From Nitrospirota bacterium (GTDB lineage Bacteria; Nitrospirota; Nitrospiria; Nitrospirales; NS-4): DNA of 6,768 nucleotides. Every line of letters begins with the position of its first letter. Position 1 is the stretch's first letter. The stretch lies in the NCBI GenBank assembly GCA_005877525.1, contig VBON01000108.1:1-6768 (forward strand). The letters run 5' to 3'. Below are positions 1 to 5,436 of the stretch, in pieces. The notes beneath the pieces were generated by a model, which saw nothing but the letters and a program-made list of their open reading frames with translations, ran no database searches and was not told where the DNA came from. The position numbers and the translations under genes were made by a program.

Positions 1-661
1 CGCAGGTCGACAATCATCACCTCACAACCAGCATCCATCATTTGTTTCAGCTCATCCACGCTGATGCGCGCAATGCGCAATTCCCGGAGCAGACGAACGC
101 GGTGGACATATTTATAGGCGATGTAGAGTGCCAAGGCGGCCAGGACCAGGACGATCAGCAAACTCCCGAAACGCGCTGCGTGTTCTGCGAGCTTCTCCAG
201 TTGATTGCTGAAAAGGTAGCCCGGCGCAAGGAACGCCACCGTCCAGAGAAGCGCGCCGATGCCGTCATAGAGCAGGAATTGCGCGATGCGGACCTTAAAA
301 AGACCTGCCAGGGCCGGCGTGATGGTCCCGAGGCCGGGGATAAACTTGGCGATAATGAGAGACCGCATGCCCTGCCTGACAAAGAGATCCTCCGTGCGGC
401 GCACGCACGAATCCGGCTCAAGCGAGATGCGGCACAGAAGGCTCAGAACCTGGCGCCCACGATAACGGCCCAAGTAGTACCAAATCAGGTCGCCGATGAA
501 GCACGCCGTGAGTCCCCATTCATCTTGCCGGCTCCCGCCAGCGCCCCGGCGGCGAGCAGCACGGGCACCGCAGGAATCGGCAATCCCACCTGCTCGGCAA
601 GCACCACGGCGAAGAGAACGAGCCCGCCATGCCGGATCAGGAATTGCGTCACGTCATCCAT
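1..661 (-). pseudogene. DedA-family membrane protein fused to a rhodanese domain; frameshifted, 3' end outside window
   Basis: DedA/SNARE-associated proteins are inner-membrane proteins of the undecaprenyl-phosphate/lipid transporter superfamily; several members carry a C-terminal rhodanese (sulfurtransferase-like) domain. Reading from ATG at 661, the first frame gives the typical N-terminus with LAEQVGLPIPAVP and a small-residue hydrophobic stretch, then stops at TGA 487-485 after 58 codons. The family sequence resumes one frame over: GDLIWYYLGRYRG, then KFIPGLGTITPALAGL, then hydrophobic helices ending near YIAYKYVHRV. The last part, ISVDELKQ...VMIVDLR, matches the start of a rhodanese domain, and the gene leaves the window. 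One extra G in the GGGG run (plus-strand CCCC 514-517) would rejoin the frames as MNGGLTACFIGD. The gene starts 39 nt after the DUF5069 stop and is the last visible operon gene; no strong ribosome site precedes the ATG. The family call is secure. Whether the break is real or a sequencing error is open. Confidence 0.85.
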
Positions 662-700
662 AGGTGACGACGTCGTTCTGCGCGTTATGCTGTGGCAGTT

Positions 701-1165
701 TCAAATACGCTCCTCTTCCAGGTCGTACACATCAAACCAGTGGTAGACCACGCGGTGGCGCGGAACGGATGTGGCAATGTAGTCCTCCATATATTCCTGC
801 AGTTCTGGCGACAGGTCGCTCAAGCGGAGGTCGCGTTCCTTATTGTTCCACATAATGATGTCCGCACGGGAACGTTTCTTGGCGTGTTCGCCAATCCACG
901 CGGCGACCTCTTGGTCCGTCGCGCCGGTAGCAACAAACGCCTTATACGCATCATAGTTAATCTCGGCGTACTTTAGCCACCGCTGATCGAGCGGGCAGTT
1001 GGAATGGTATTCGCCTTGCCAGCCGACGAGGACTGCGCGGCATTTGTCCAACGCGCGTGCCGCCAATACATAGCCTGCCAGCGTCTGACGCGGACTACGC
1101 GGGAACTCCTTTTTATTTCGCAGATCGCGGGCGAGCAATTTGACTTTTTCGAGGTCTTCTTTCAT
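701..1165 (-). CDS. DUF5069 family protein
   Basis: A 154-aa soluble protein of the DUF5069 family, whose biochemical function is unknown to me. The family signature is clear near the N-terminus: FPRSPRQTLAGYVLAARALDKCRA (about residues 21-44) followed by GEYHSNCPLDQ (51-61). The segment ADIIMWNNKERD follows near residues 101-112 and the C-terminus is acidic (YDLEEERI). Two cysteines, C42 and C57, lie in the signature region. The frame is open further upstream, but the ATG at 1165 is chosen because AAGGAG stands 6 nt before it and the family homology starts soon after. It follows the SDR stop by 14 nt and precedes dedA by 39 nt, so it is probably cotranscribed with both. No transmembrane segment or signal peptide is visible. 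Confidence 0.88.
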   Translation of the reverse strand: MKEDLEKVKLLARDLRNKKEFPRSPRQTLAGYVLAARALDKCRAVLVGWQGEYHSNCPLDQRWLKYAEINYDAYKAFVATGATDQEVAAWIGEHAKKRSRADIIMWNNKERDLRLSDLSPELQEYMEDYIATSVPRHRVVYHWFDVYDLEEERI

Positions 1166-1179
1166 GAACTTCTCCTTGA

Positions 1180-1911
1180 TTACATCACCACGCCGCCGCT
1201 GGCATGGATGTTTTGGCCCGTCAGCCAACGCCCCTGGTCGCTCACGACGAACGCCACGACGCCCGCAATGTCCTGAGCCGTGCCCAGTCGTTTCAGCGGC
1301 GACATCTGCGCGCCCGTCTCGCGAAATGCATCGGGCAACATCGCCGTTTCCGTGAATCCTGGCGACACAGTGTTGACCGTGACACCTCTGGGTGCCAGTT
1401 CATGGGCCAGCCCTTTGGTAAACTGCTCAAGGGCGCCTTTGCTCCCCAGATAGACTGTCGCACCGGACAAACCCATATGAGTTCCATCCGTCGAAATATT
1501 CACGATGCGGCCACCATCTCTGATCACCTTCGCGGCTTCCTGCATCGCGAAGTAGGGGCCTTTGGCATTCAACGCGAAGATTTGATCGAACTCCTCCTCC
1601 GTCGTTTCCACTAACGCCTTCGGGATGAACATGCCAGCGTTGTTTACCAGAATATCCAGCCGACCGAACTTCTTCACCGTGTCGTTTACCAGCCGGCGGA
1701 CGTCGGCGATCTTGCTCATATCGGCATGGATCGCGACAGCCTGGCCCCCTTTCGACTCGATTTCCGCCACCACCGCCTTGGCTTTCTCCACGCTCTTTCC
1801 GTAATTCACCACCACCATCGCGTTGTCTTGGGCCAACCGCTCGGCTATGGCGCGGCCGATCCCGTTGGATGCGCCTGTCACAATTACGACTTTTCCTGCG
1901 AGTAGTGCCAT
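1180..1911 (-). CDS. Short-chain dehydrogenase/reductase (FabG-like classical SDR)
   Basis: A 243-aa cytoplasmic NAD(P)-dependent oxidoreductase, full length for a classical SDR. Visible motifs are the Rossmann glycine motif TGASNGIG (residues 12-19), NNAG (90-93), the active-site Asn N115 in FALNAKG, Ser S140 in VNIST, the catalytic pair Y154 and K158 (YLGSK), and PG at 184-185. The C-terminus has the FabG-like pattern MSPLKRLGTAQDIAGVVAF then TGQNIHASGG. The VNYGKS segment after beta-strand 2 fits NADPH preference, but this is weak evidence. The substrate cannot be deduced: FabG-like SDRs reduce 3-oxoacyl groups, sugars, quinones and others. The ATG at 1911 is preceded by AGGAG at 7 nt; the open frame reaches 2004, but that extension would overlap the STAS gene. 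The gap from the STAS stop is 35 nt and the gap to DUF5069 is 14 nt, consistent with one operon. Confidence 0.93.
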   Translation of the reverse strand: MALLAGKVVIVTGASNGIGRAIAERLAQDNAMVVVNYGKSVEKAKAVVAEIESKGGQAVAIHADMSKIADVRRLVNDTVKKFGRLDILVNNAGMFIPKALVETTEEEFDQIFALNAKGPYFAMQEAAKVIRDGGRIVNISTDGTHMGLSGATVYLGSKGALEQFTKGLAHELAPRGVTVNTVSPGFTETAMLPDAFRETGAQMSPLKRLGTAQDIAGVVAFVVSDQGRWLTGQNIHASGGVVM

Positions 1912-1946
1912 TTCGTGACTCCTCTTCTCGGCGTGACCTTGCATCA

Positions 1947-2234
1947 TCACACCTTCTTTTCCTCCGACCGCATGATCCCTTCGACGATGCACTTGTTTAA
2001 ACATCCCGTCGTCACTAACTGAGCCCCCTCACGGCACATCCGAGTGAGCAGGGCTTTCCCCTCAGCGTCAATGAAGGTGACCGAGGACAGATCGACGCGG
2101 ATAGGATGGATCTGTGGCGTGCCATCAGCAGAGCGCCAGCAGAGCTCCAATTCTCTCACCCAAGGTCCCGTGAGGCGTCCTTCCAGGACCAGGATGATGA
2201 TGTCGCTTTCAATCTGCTGGGTGATTTTCAGCAT
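1947..2234 (-). CDS. Small STAS-domain (anti-anti-sigma-like) protein
   Basis: A 95-aa single-domain protein with a STAS-like pattern: a beta-strand region IIILVLEGRLTGPWVRELE (residues 12-30), then IRVDLSSVTFIDAEGKALLTRM (45-66), then AQLVTTGCLNKCIVEGI (71-87). In anti-sigma-factor antagonists such as SpoIIAA the loop after the VTFID strand reads D-S-S-G, and the second Ser is phosphorylated. Here it reads D56-A57-E58-G59, so the phosphosite is a Glu. The protein is therefore unlikely to work by the usual kinase switch; it may be a constitutive binder or a structural STAS partner (inference). It has four cysteines (C32, C67, C78, C82). The ATG at 2234 overlaps the stop of the zinc-ribbon gene by one base (TAATG), which suggests translational coupling; AGGAAA lies about 8 nt upstream. 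The frame is open upstream to 2294, but that part is out-of-frame zinc-ribbon sequence. Confidence 0.82.
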   Translation of the reverse strand: MLKITQQIESDIIILVLEGRLTGPWVRELELCWRSADGTPQIHPIRVDLSSVTFIDAEGKALLTRMCREGAQLVTTGCLNKCIVEGIMRSEEKKV

Positions 2235-2389
2235 TATTGCGCTTTCCTGGCTACTCGATTGCGGAGGATTAGGGCATCCAGCACATCTCCGCACGCCACA
2301 CAGCGCCAGGCATCCAGATGCAATTGCGTATCATACAGATCATAGATTCGCTCCTTCACGAGCAACCCCTTACAACGACGGCATCTCAT
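2234..2389 (-). CDS. 51-aa zinc-ribbon-like small protein
   Basis: A short gene of 51 codons plus TAA. It encodes two CxxC knuckles, CRRC (residues 3-6) and CVAC (30-33), followed by G34. They are separated by 23 residues containing YDLYDTQLHLDAWR, and the tail is basic (LRNRVARKAQ). This is the layout of a minimal four-Cys zinc ribbon, probably binding one structural Zn; a role in nucleic-acid or protein binding is inference. The start is the ATG at 2389, 7 nt after GGAG. An in-frame ATG at 2395 lies only about 1 nt from the same GGAG, so it is less likely, although it would overlap the previous stop as ATGA. Its stop overlaps the STAS start by one base, and it begins 2 nt after the CMD-like gene ends. 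This packing on both sides supports it as real coding sequence despite its size. Confidence 0.78.
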   Translation of the reverse strand: MRCRRCKGLLVKERIYDLYDTQLHLDAWRCVACGDVLDALILRNRVARKAQ

Positions 2390-2391
2390 TG

Positions 2392-2694
2392 TCATGCTCC
2401 TTGTTCTAATTGCGCCCTGTGAAATACGTCTGCCCTCGCCTGTAACGCATTCCTGACTGCGGGCAGCCCCGCATATAGCGCCATCTGAAGGATAACTTCA
2501 GTAATCTCCTGTGGACTGCAGCCGGCGGCGAGCGCGCTCTCGATGTGGATCTGAAGCTGCTCCTTGGGATACTGCAGTGCGGTGAGCGCCGCGACTGTTA
2601 CGAGTTCGGTCGACGTTACATCCAGCGAGGATCGGTTCGAGCGGTTCAGTGATGCGCTCATCTCGAAAGTGGGTCCCTCGTCCAGAATGATCAT
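2392..2694 (-). CDS. Carboxymuconolactone decarboxylase (CMD/AhpD-fold) family protein
   Basis: A 100-aa all-helical protein of the CMD family. The core STELVTVAALTALQYPKEQL (residues 28-47), then HIESALAAGCSPQEITEVILQM (50-71), then ALYAGLPAVRNALQARADVF (72-91) matches the PcaC-like half of the family. It lacks the CxxC pair of the peroxidase-linked AhpD type and has a single Cys, C59. H50 lies where PcaC-like proteins carry a conserved His. At 100 aa it is shorter than PcaC (about 130 aa) at the N-terminus, so it may be a small oligomeric redox or ligand-binding relative rather than a true decarboxylase (inference). The ATG at 2694 has AAGGA 8 nt upstream. The frame is open to 2847, but that extension overlaps the preceding 64-aa gene and shows no family similarity. 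It lies 34 nt after that gene and 2 nt before the zinc-ribbon gene. Confidence 0.85.
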   Translation of the reverse strand: MIILDEGPTFEMSASLNRSNRSSLDVTSTELVTVAALTALQYPKEQLQIHIESALAAGCSPQEITEVILQMALYAGLPAVRNALQARADVFHRAQLEQGA

Positions 2695-2728
2695 GGCGTG
2701 GTTCCTTCTCTGGTCATCGTGAAATACC

Positions 2729-2923
2729 TCAACAATCCGCAGGTCCGAATTTTTGCATGATTCGGTCCAATACCTGGTTGTTCGGCACATGGAAGATGAC
2801 TGCGACGTTTTTCGTTGCAGCAGACTGCTCAAGGCACCGCTTCTCAATCACGAGATCCTCCAGGCCTTGACGTGGTATGACGCCCGCACGCGTGCCATTT
2901 CGGAGAGGAAATGTTAGTTCCAT
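2729..2923 (-). CDS. Unrecognised 64-aa protein, first gene of the sigma-54 operon
   Basis: I do not recognise this protein. It is 64 aa, soluble and mixed in charge, with no signal peptide or membrane segment. It starts MELTFPLRNGTRAGVIPR, has a central IEKRCLEQSAATKN and ends VPNNQVLDRIMQKFGPADC. AVIFHV (about 42-47) looks like a beta-strand and VLDRIMQKF a helix, so a small alpha/beta fold is plausible. Cysteines are at residue 30 and at the very C-terminus. The coding case rests mainly on position: a very strong AAGGAGG (2937-2931) stands 7 nt before the ATG at 2923, and the predicted sigma-54 start site lies about 35 nt upstream. A GTG at 2926 is in frame but only 4 nt from the ribosome site. 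It ends 34 nt before the CMD-like gene. Confidence 0.68.
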   Translation of the reverse strand: MELTFPLRNGTRAGVIPRQGLEDLVIEKRCLEQSAATKNVAVIFHVPNNQVLDRIMQKFGPADC

Positions 2924-2969
2924 CACGGTGCCTCCTTGTTCTGAAATTGTGCCATGACCTAAGTCATTG

Positions 2970-2985
2970 GCAATCCGCGTTCCAA
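2970..2985 (-). promoter_or_regulatory. Sigma-54 (RpoN) -24/-12 promoter of the seven-gene operon
   Basis: On the minus strand the sequence TTGGAACGCGGATTGC fits the sigma-54 consensus TTGGCACG-N4-TTGC. The invariant GG (2983-2982) and GC (2971-2970) are exactly 10 nt apart, and the only mismatch in the -24 block is A for C at its fifth base. The transcription start should fall near 2958, giving a leader of roughly 35 nt that contains the AAGGAGG of the first gene. A sigma-54-dependent activator gene lies immediately upstream, the classical arrangement for such a promoter. The match is seen directly; its activity is inferred. Confidence 0.78.
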
Positions 2986-3004
2986 ATGGGCTCTCGGCGT
3001 ATGG

Positions 3005-3023
3005 AAATCGCTAAATCGCTGAA
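3005..3023. promoter_or_regulatory. Tandem pair of AAATCGCTnAA sites, candidate activator-binding enhancer
   Basis: On the plus strand AAATCGCT is repeated head-to-tail at 3005-3012 and 3013-3020; with flanks, the two copies read AAATCGCTAAA (3005-3015) and AAATCGCTGAA (3013-3023). They end about 20 nt upstream of the -24 element, roughly -47 to -65 from the predicted start. The same motif occurs at 3154-3164 and, with two changes, before the activator gene at 5250-5260. I infer binding sites for the neighbouring Fis-type HTH activator. They are closer to the promoter than most sigma-54 enhancers. Confidence 0.5.
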
Positions 3024-3093
3024 ACTATGGAAGACTTATCGATCGATTTTGAAGGGTTCTTTTAGAAAGGATCGCCCAAGCCGAAGGAACAGT

Positions 3094-3130
3094 GCCGAGA
3101 TATCGGCGCGATGCCGCAGGGTCGGCATCG
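3094..3130 (-). terminator. Two adjacent hairpins downstream of the activator gene, candidate terminator
   Basis: CGATGCCG (3109-3116) and CGGCATCG (3123-3130) form a perfect 8-bp stem with a 6-nt loop. Right beside it GCCGA (3094-3098) and TCGGC (3103-3107) form a 5-bp stem with a 4-nt loop. They lie 74-110 nt past the activator stop and before the operon promoter, a sensible place to end the activator transcript. Neither is followed by a T-run on the minus strand, so an intrinsic terminator is not established. Confidence 0.3.
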
Positions 3131-3153
3131 AATCAAGCGTGGCTGCAGGCTTA

Positions 3154-3164
3154 AAATCGCTTAA
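3154..3164. promoter_or_regulatory. Third AAATCGCTnAA site (AAATCGCTTAA), candidate distal enhancer
   Basis: AAATCGCTTAA on the plus strand is the third copy of the motif. It lies about 200 nt upstream of the predicted sigma-54 start site, a normal enhancer distance. Read on the minus strand, the 15 nt beginning TTAAGCGAT match the site at 5246-5260 before the activator gene at 12 of 15 positions. Function is inferred. Confidence 0.42.
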
Positions 3165-3203
3165 CGGGGGCGTAGTGTCTTGGTGGGCGCGTGCAATAGC
3201 TGG

Positions 3204-5241
3204 TTACGAGCGTTGAGAGATTCCGAGTTTCCGCATCTTGGATTGGAGGGTCGTGCGTTTCATGCCCAGCCGAGTCGCGGCCCCGGACGGCCCACCGATT
3301 ACCCAATTCGATTGCTCGAGAGCTCGCTGTATGTGCTCTCGCTCGGCGGCTTCCAGAGTCTCGACGCCGTTGGCAGGAGCGGTATCCGGTATTCTCAACT
3401 CCGCCAAGGGGACATGCAGGTCGGGTCCGTGGGACAGGATCACGGCACGCTCGATGAGATTTTCGAGCTCACGGATATTACCAGGCCAGTGATACTTGGA
3501 AAGCATCAACATGGTTTCCGTCGGTATCGCCTCGATCCGCTTGTTCATGCGTCGGGCATGTTTTTGAGCGAAATAGCGCACGAGCAACGGAATGTCTTCA
3601 GGCCGATCCCGCAAAGGCGGGACAACAAGGGGAAACACGTTGAGTCGATAATAGAGATCGCTCCGGAACTCTTTGTCGCTAACCATTCGGGCCAGATCCC
3701 GATTCGTTGCGGCTACCAAACGGAGATCTACGCGGATGGTACGGGTGCTTCCCAACCGCTCGAATTCATGTTCCTGTAACACCCGAAGAAGCTTGGACTG
3801 CAGCTCAAGAGTAATGTCGCCGATCTCGTCAAGAAATAACGTGCCTTGATGAGCGAGCTCAAACCGGCCGATTTTCTGGGCAATGGCGCCGGTGAAGGCG
3901 CCCTTTTCATGGCCGAATAGCTCGCTCTCCAGCAGCCCTGTGGGGATGGCCGCGCAGTTCATTTTAACGAAGGTCCGCTCGTGGCGCCCGCTGAGGTTGT
4001 GAATGGCGCGTGCGATGAGTTCCTTGCCCGTCCCGGTTTCGCCCAGGATCAAGACCGTGGAGTCGGTCGGAGCGACCGTTTCAACGTGCTTTAAAACCCG
4101 TTTAAGGGCAGGGCTCTCTCCGACAATTTCCTCAAAATTGTATTCAGAGCGGATTTCATCTTCGAGATAGAGCTTCTCCGTGTTCAGCTTATCCTTGAGT
4201 TCAGCGATCTGCCGGTACGCCAGCGCATTCTCCACCGCAATGGCGAACTGGCTGGCCACCTGGCTCAATAGATCAACTTCCTCGGGGGTAAATGATCCCT
4301 CTCGAAAGCTACCTACATTCAACGTCCCGAGGACTTTGCCGTGCGAGAGGAGTGGGACGCAGCAGCCGGATTTGACACCTTCCGCGAGAAGGAACTGACC
4401 AATCTCGGAATTCAGACGTTTGAGACCGTCCTCGTCAAACAGCGCTGGCTTGCCTGACCTGAAGGCGGGGCCCGCAGGTGTATCATCGATGGGGCCTACG
4501 AAGCCTTCGTGGATCAGACCCTTGCTTTCAGGGAAAACAAGAGCGTGTCTGTGAAAGGCTTTCTGATCAGGATCGGCTAGGTAAAGACTCGCAATCGCAT
4601 ACGGCATCACGCGACGGAGCGATGTCGTCGTGGCCTCGAACACGTCCCGGAGATCCAGGCGAGAGACCACCGCGTTGTTTACCTCGAGAAGCAAGCGTAG
4701 ACGATCGCGTTCGTGCGTGAGGAGCTGCTGAGCCGACTGGACGCTCTCGTAGTTGAGGGCGTTCTCCACGGCAACTGCGACTTGTTTGGCGACCTGTTGT
4801 AAGAATTCCAGATCGGCATCCTCGTACGCGGCTTCCTGCAAGCTTCCGAACCCGAGCGCCCCCAGCCGTCGTTGCGCCGTCGTCAGAGGCACCACGCAAA
4901 ATGATTTCACGCCCTGCTCCACCATCATTGGCATAACCCACCAATGGTTGCTGGGTCTTCCACGCCCATCCGCCAGGAGATTCCTCCACCGGCAAGTCGC
5001 AGCAGGCAGGTAGCTTTCCCGTCTCTGTGACATCCAGGACATGCAGGCGCATGACGTTCCGCTCGGCATCATACAGGAGCAATCGCATGTGCTCGAAATT
5101 AACCACGCGATGCAGTCGCTGAGCAAGATCATGAAACAGGCTGGGGAGATCCCGCTGAACTGCAATTGCTTCAGAGACTTCCAGCAGGGCTTGGTACTGC
5201 TCTGCGAGAGTCTCGCAGGGAGATGCGGTATGCCTATCCAT
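3204..5241 (-). pseudogene. Sigma-54-dependent transcriptional activator (GAF-GAF-AAA+-Fis HTH), frame broken in GAF1
   Basis: An enhancer-binding protein of the FhlA/NtrC class, which uses ATP to open sigma-54 promoters. The first part reads from ATG 5241: LAEQYQALLEVSEAIAVQRDLPSLF, then the start of a GAF domain up to TQQPLV near 4939. The family sequence then resumes one frame over at VMPMMVEQGVKSFCVVPLTTAQRRLGALGFG. About a dozen residues normally found between these points appear to be missing. The second frame continues to 3204 with a second GAF domain (about 4703-4215) and the AAA+ domain: Walker A GETGTGKE (4043-4020), GAFTGA (3902-3885), Walker B LFLDE (3839-3825) and PGNIRELEN. It ends with a Fis-type HTH, GAATRLGMKRTTLQSKMRKLGI. 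All ATPase motifs are intact. The start is fixed by a stop 5 codons upstream; no clear ribosome site is seen. In-frame ATGs at 4934, 4928 and 4925 could start a 576-aa shortened protein. An effector sensed by the GAF domains cannot be named. Confidence 0.88.
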
Positions 5242-5245
5242 GGCG

Positions 5246-5260
5246 CTAAGTATCGCTTAA
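5246..5260 (-). promoter_or_regulatory. Fourth copy of the TTnAGCGAT motif before the activator gene, candidate autoregulatory site
   Basis: On the minus strand the 15-mer TTAAGCGATACTTAG matches the site at 3164-3150 (TTAAGCGATTTTAAG) at 12 of 15 positions. It contains the inverted repeat TAAG-N5-CTTA and ends 4 nt before the activator ATG. Binding there would probably block or modulate activator expression. Function is inferred from the shared motif only. Confidence 0.4.
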
Positions 5261-5278
5261 TACTGCTAACTTCCTCAA
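5249..5278 (-). promoter_or_regulatory. Weak sigma-70-like promoter candidate for the activator gene
   Basis: On the minus strand TTGAGG (5278-5273) and GATACT (5254-5249) are 18 nt apart. The predicted start would fall about at the ATG at 5241, implying a nearly leaderless mRNA. This would agree with the lack of a ribosome site there. Both boxes are imperfect, so confidence is low. Confidence 0.22.
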
Positions 5279-5307
5279 GAGGGCGTTCTGGATCGTCGGC
5301 CTCGCAT

Positions 5308-5349
5308 GTCCAGGGATTTTAAGTCAGGGCTTGCGCCTCTGGACTTTTT
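5308..5349 (+). terminator. Nested inverted repeat followed by T5, possible terminator or attenuator in the FKBP leader
   Basis: GTCCAG (5308-5313) pairs with CTGGAC (5339-5344), and alternatively AAGTC (5321-5325) pairs with GACTT (5342-5346). TTTTT follows at 5345-5349 on the plus strand. The shape resembles an intrinsic terminator reading toward the FKBP gene, but no plus-strand gene precedes it. It would act as attenuation or as a block to stray transcription. Confidence 0.28.
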
Positions 5350-5385
5350 CGCTCCGGCCCACCGCATTTTGTCCGTTGTTCGAAA

Positions 5386-5420
5386 CTGCAGGCTGACCCA
5401 AAGTGATCAAATGCCTGCAG
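5386..5420 (+). repeat. 8-bp inverted repeat just upstream of the FKBP ribosome binding site
   Basis: CTGCAGGC (5386-5393) and GCCTGCAG (5413-5420) are perfect inverted repeats with a 19-nt spacer. The right arm ends 3 nt before AAGGAGG (5424-5430), so a folded RNA would sit against the ribosome site. Alternatively it is a dimeric repressor operator. No function can be assigned. Confidence 0.4.
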
Positions 5421-5436
5421 GAAAAGGAGGTCCAAG

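Noticed and set aside
42..746. Long plus-strand open frame of 234 codons
   Set aside because: It lies opposite the dedA gene, is rich in Arg/Asp/Gln with no family pattern, and has no ribosome site; it exists because the GC-rich antisense strand has few stops.
1204..1614. Plus-strand open frame of 136 codons
   Set aside because: Antisense to the SDR catalytic region; no recognisable protein features.
2695..2847. N-terminal extension of the CMD-like gene to 2847
   Set aside because: It overlaps the 64-aa gene, lacks a ribosome site and shows no family similarity; the ATG at 2694 has a good one.
2936..2955. A second TGGCAC on the minus strand near 2955 as an alternative -24 element
   Set aside because: No GC follows at the required 10-nt spacing, and it lies too close to the first gene's ribosome site.
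3038..3047. ATCGATCGAT palindrome
   Set aside because: A short simple self-complementary run with no second copy or position that ties it to a function.
3180..3779. Plus-strand open frame of 199 codons
   Set aside because: It is antisense to the HTH and AAA+ region of the activator, whose motifs are unmistakable on the other strand.
4567..4938. Continuation of the activator's first frame past the break (to codon 224)
   Set aside because: After about 4938 it becomes Arg/Gly/Ser-rich and unrelated to the family, while the neighbouring frame carries GAF sequence; it is read-through of the wrong frame.
4935..5165. First 77 codons of the activator's second frame (starting at 5165)
   Set aside because: Cys/Ser/Met-rich sequence with no GAF pattern, while the other frame over the same DNA gives good family sequence; not a real N-terminus.
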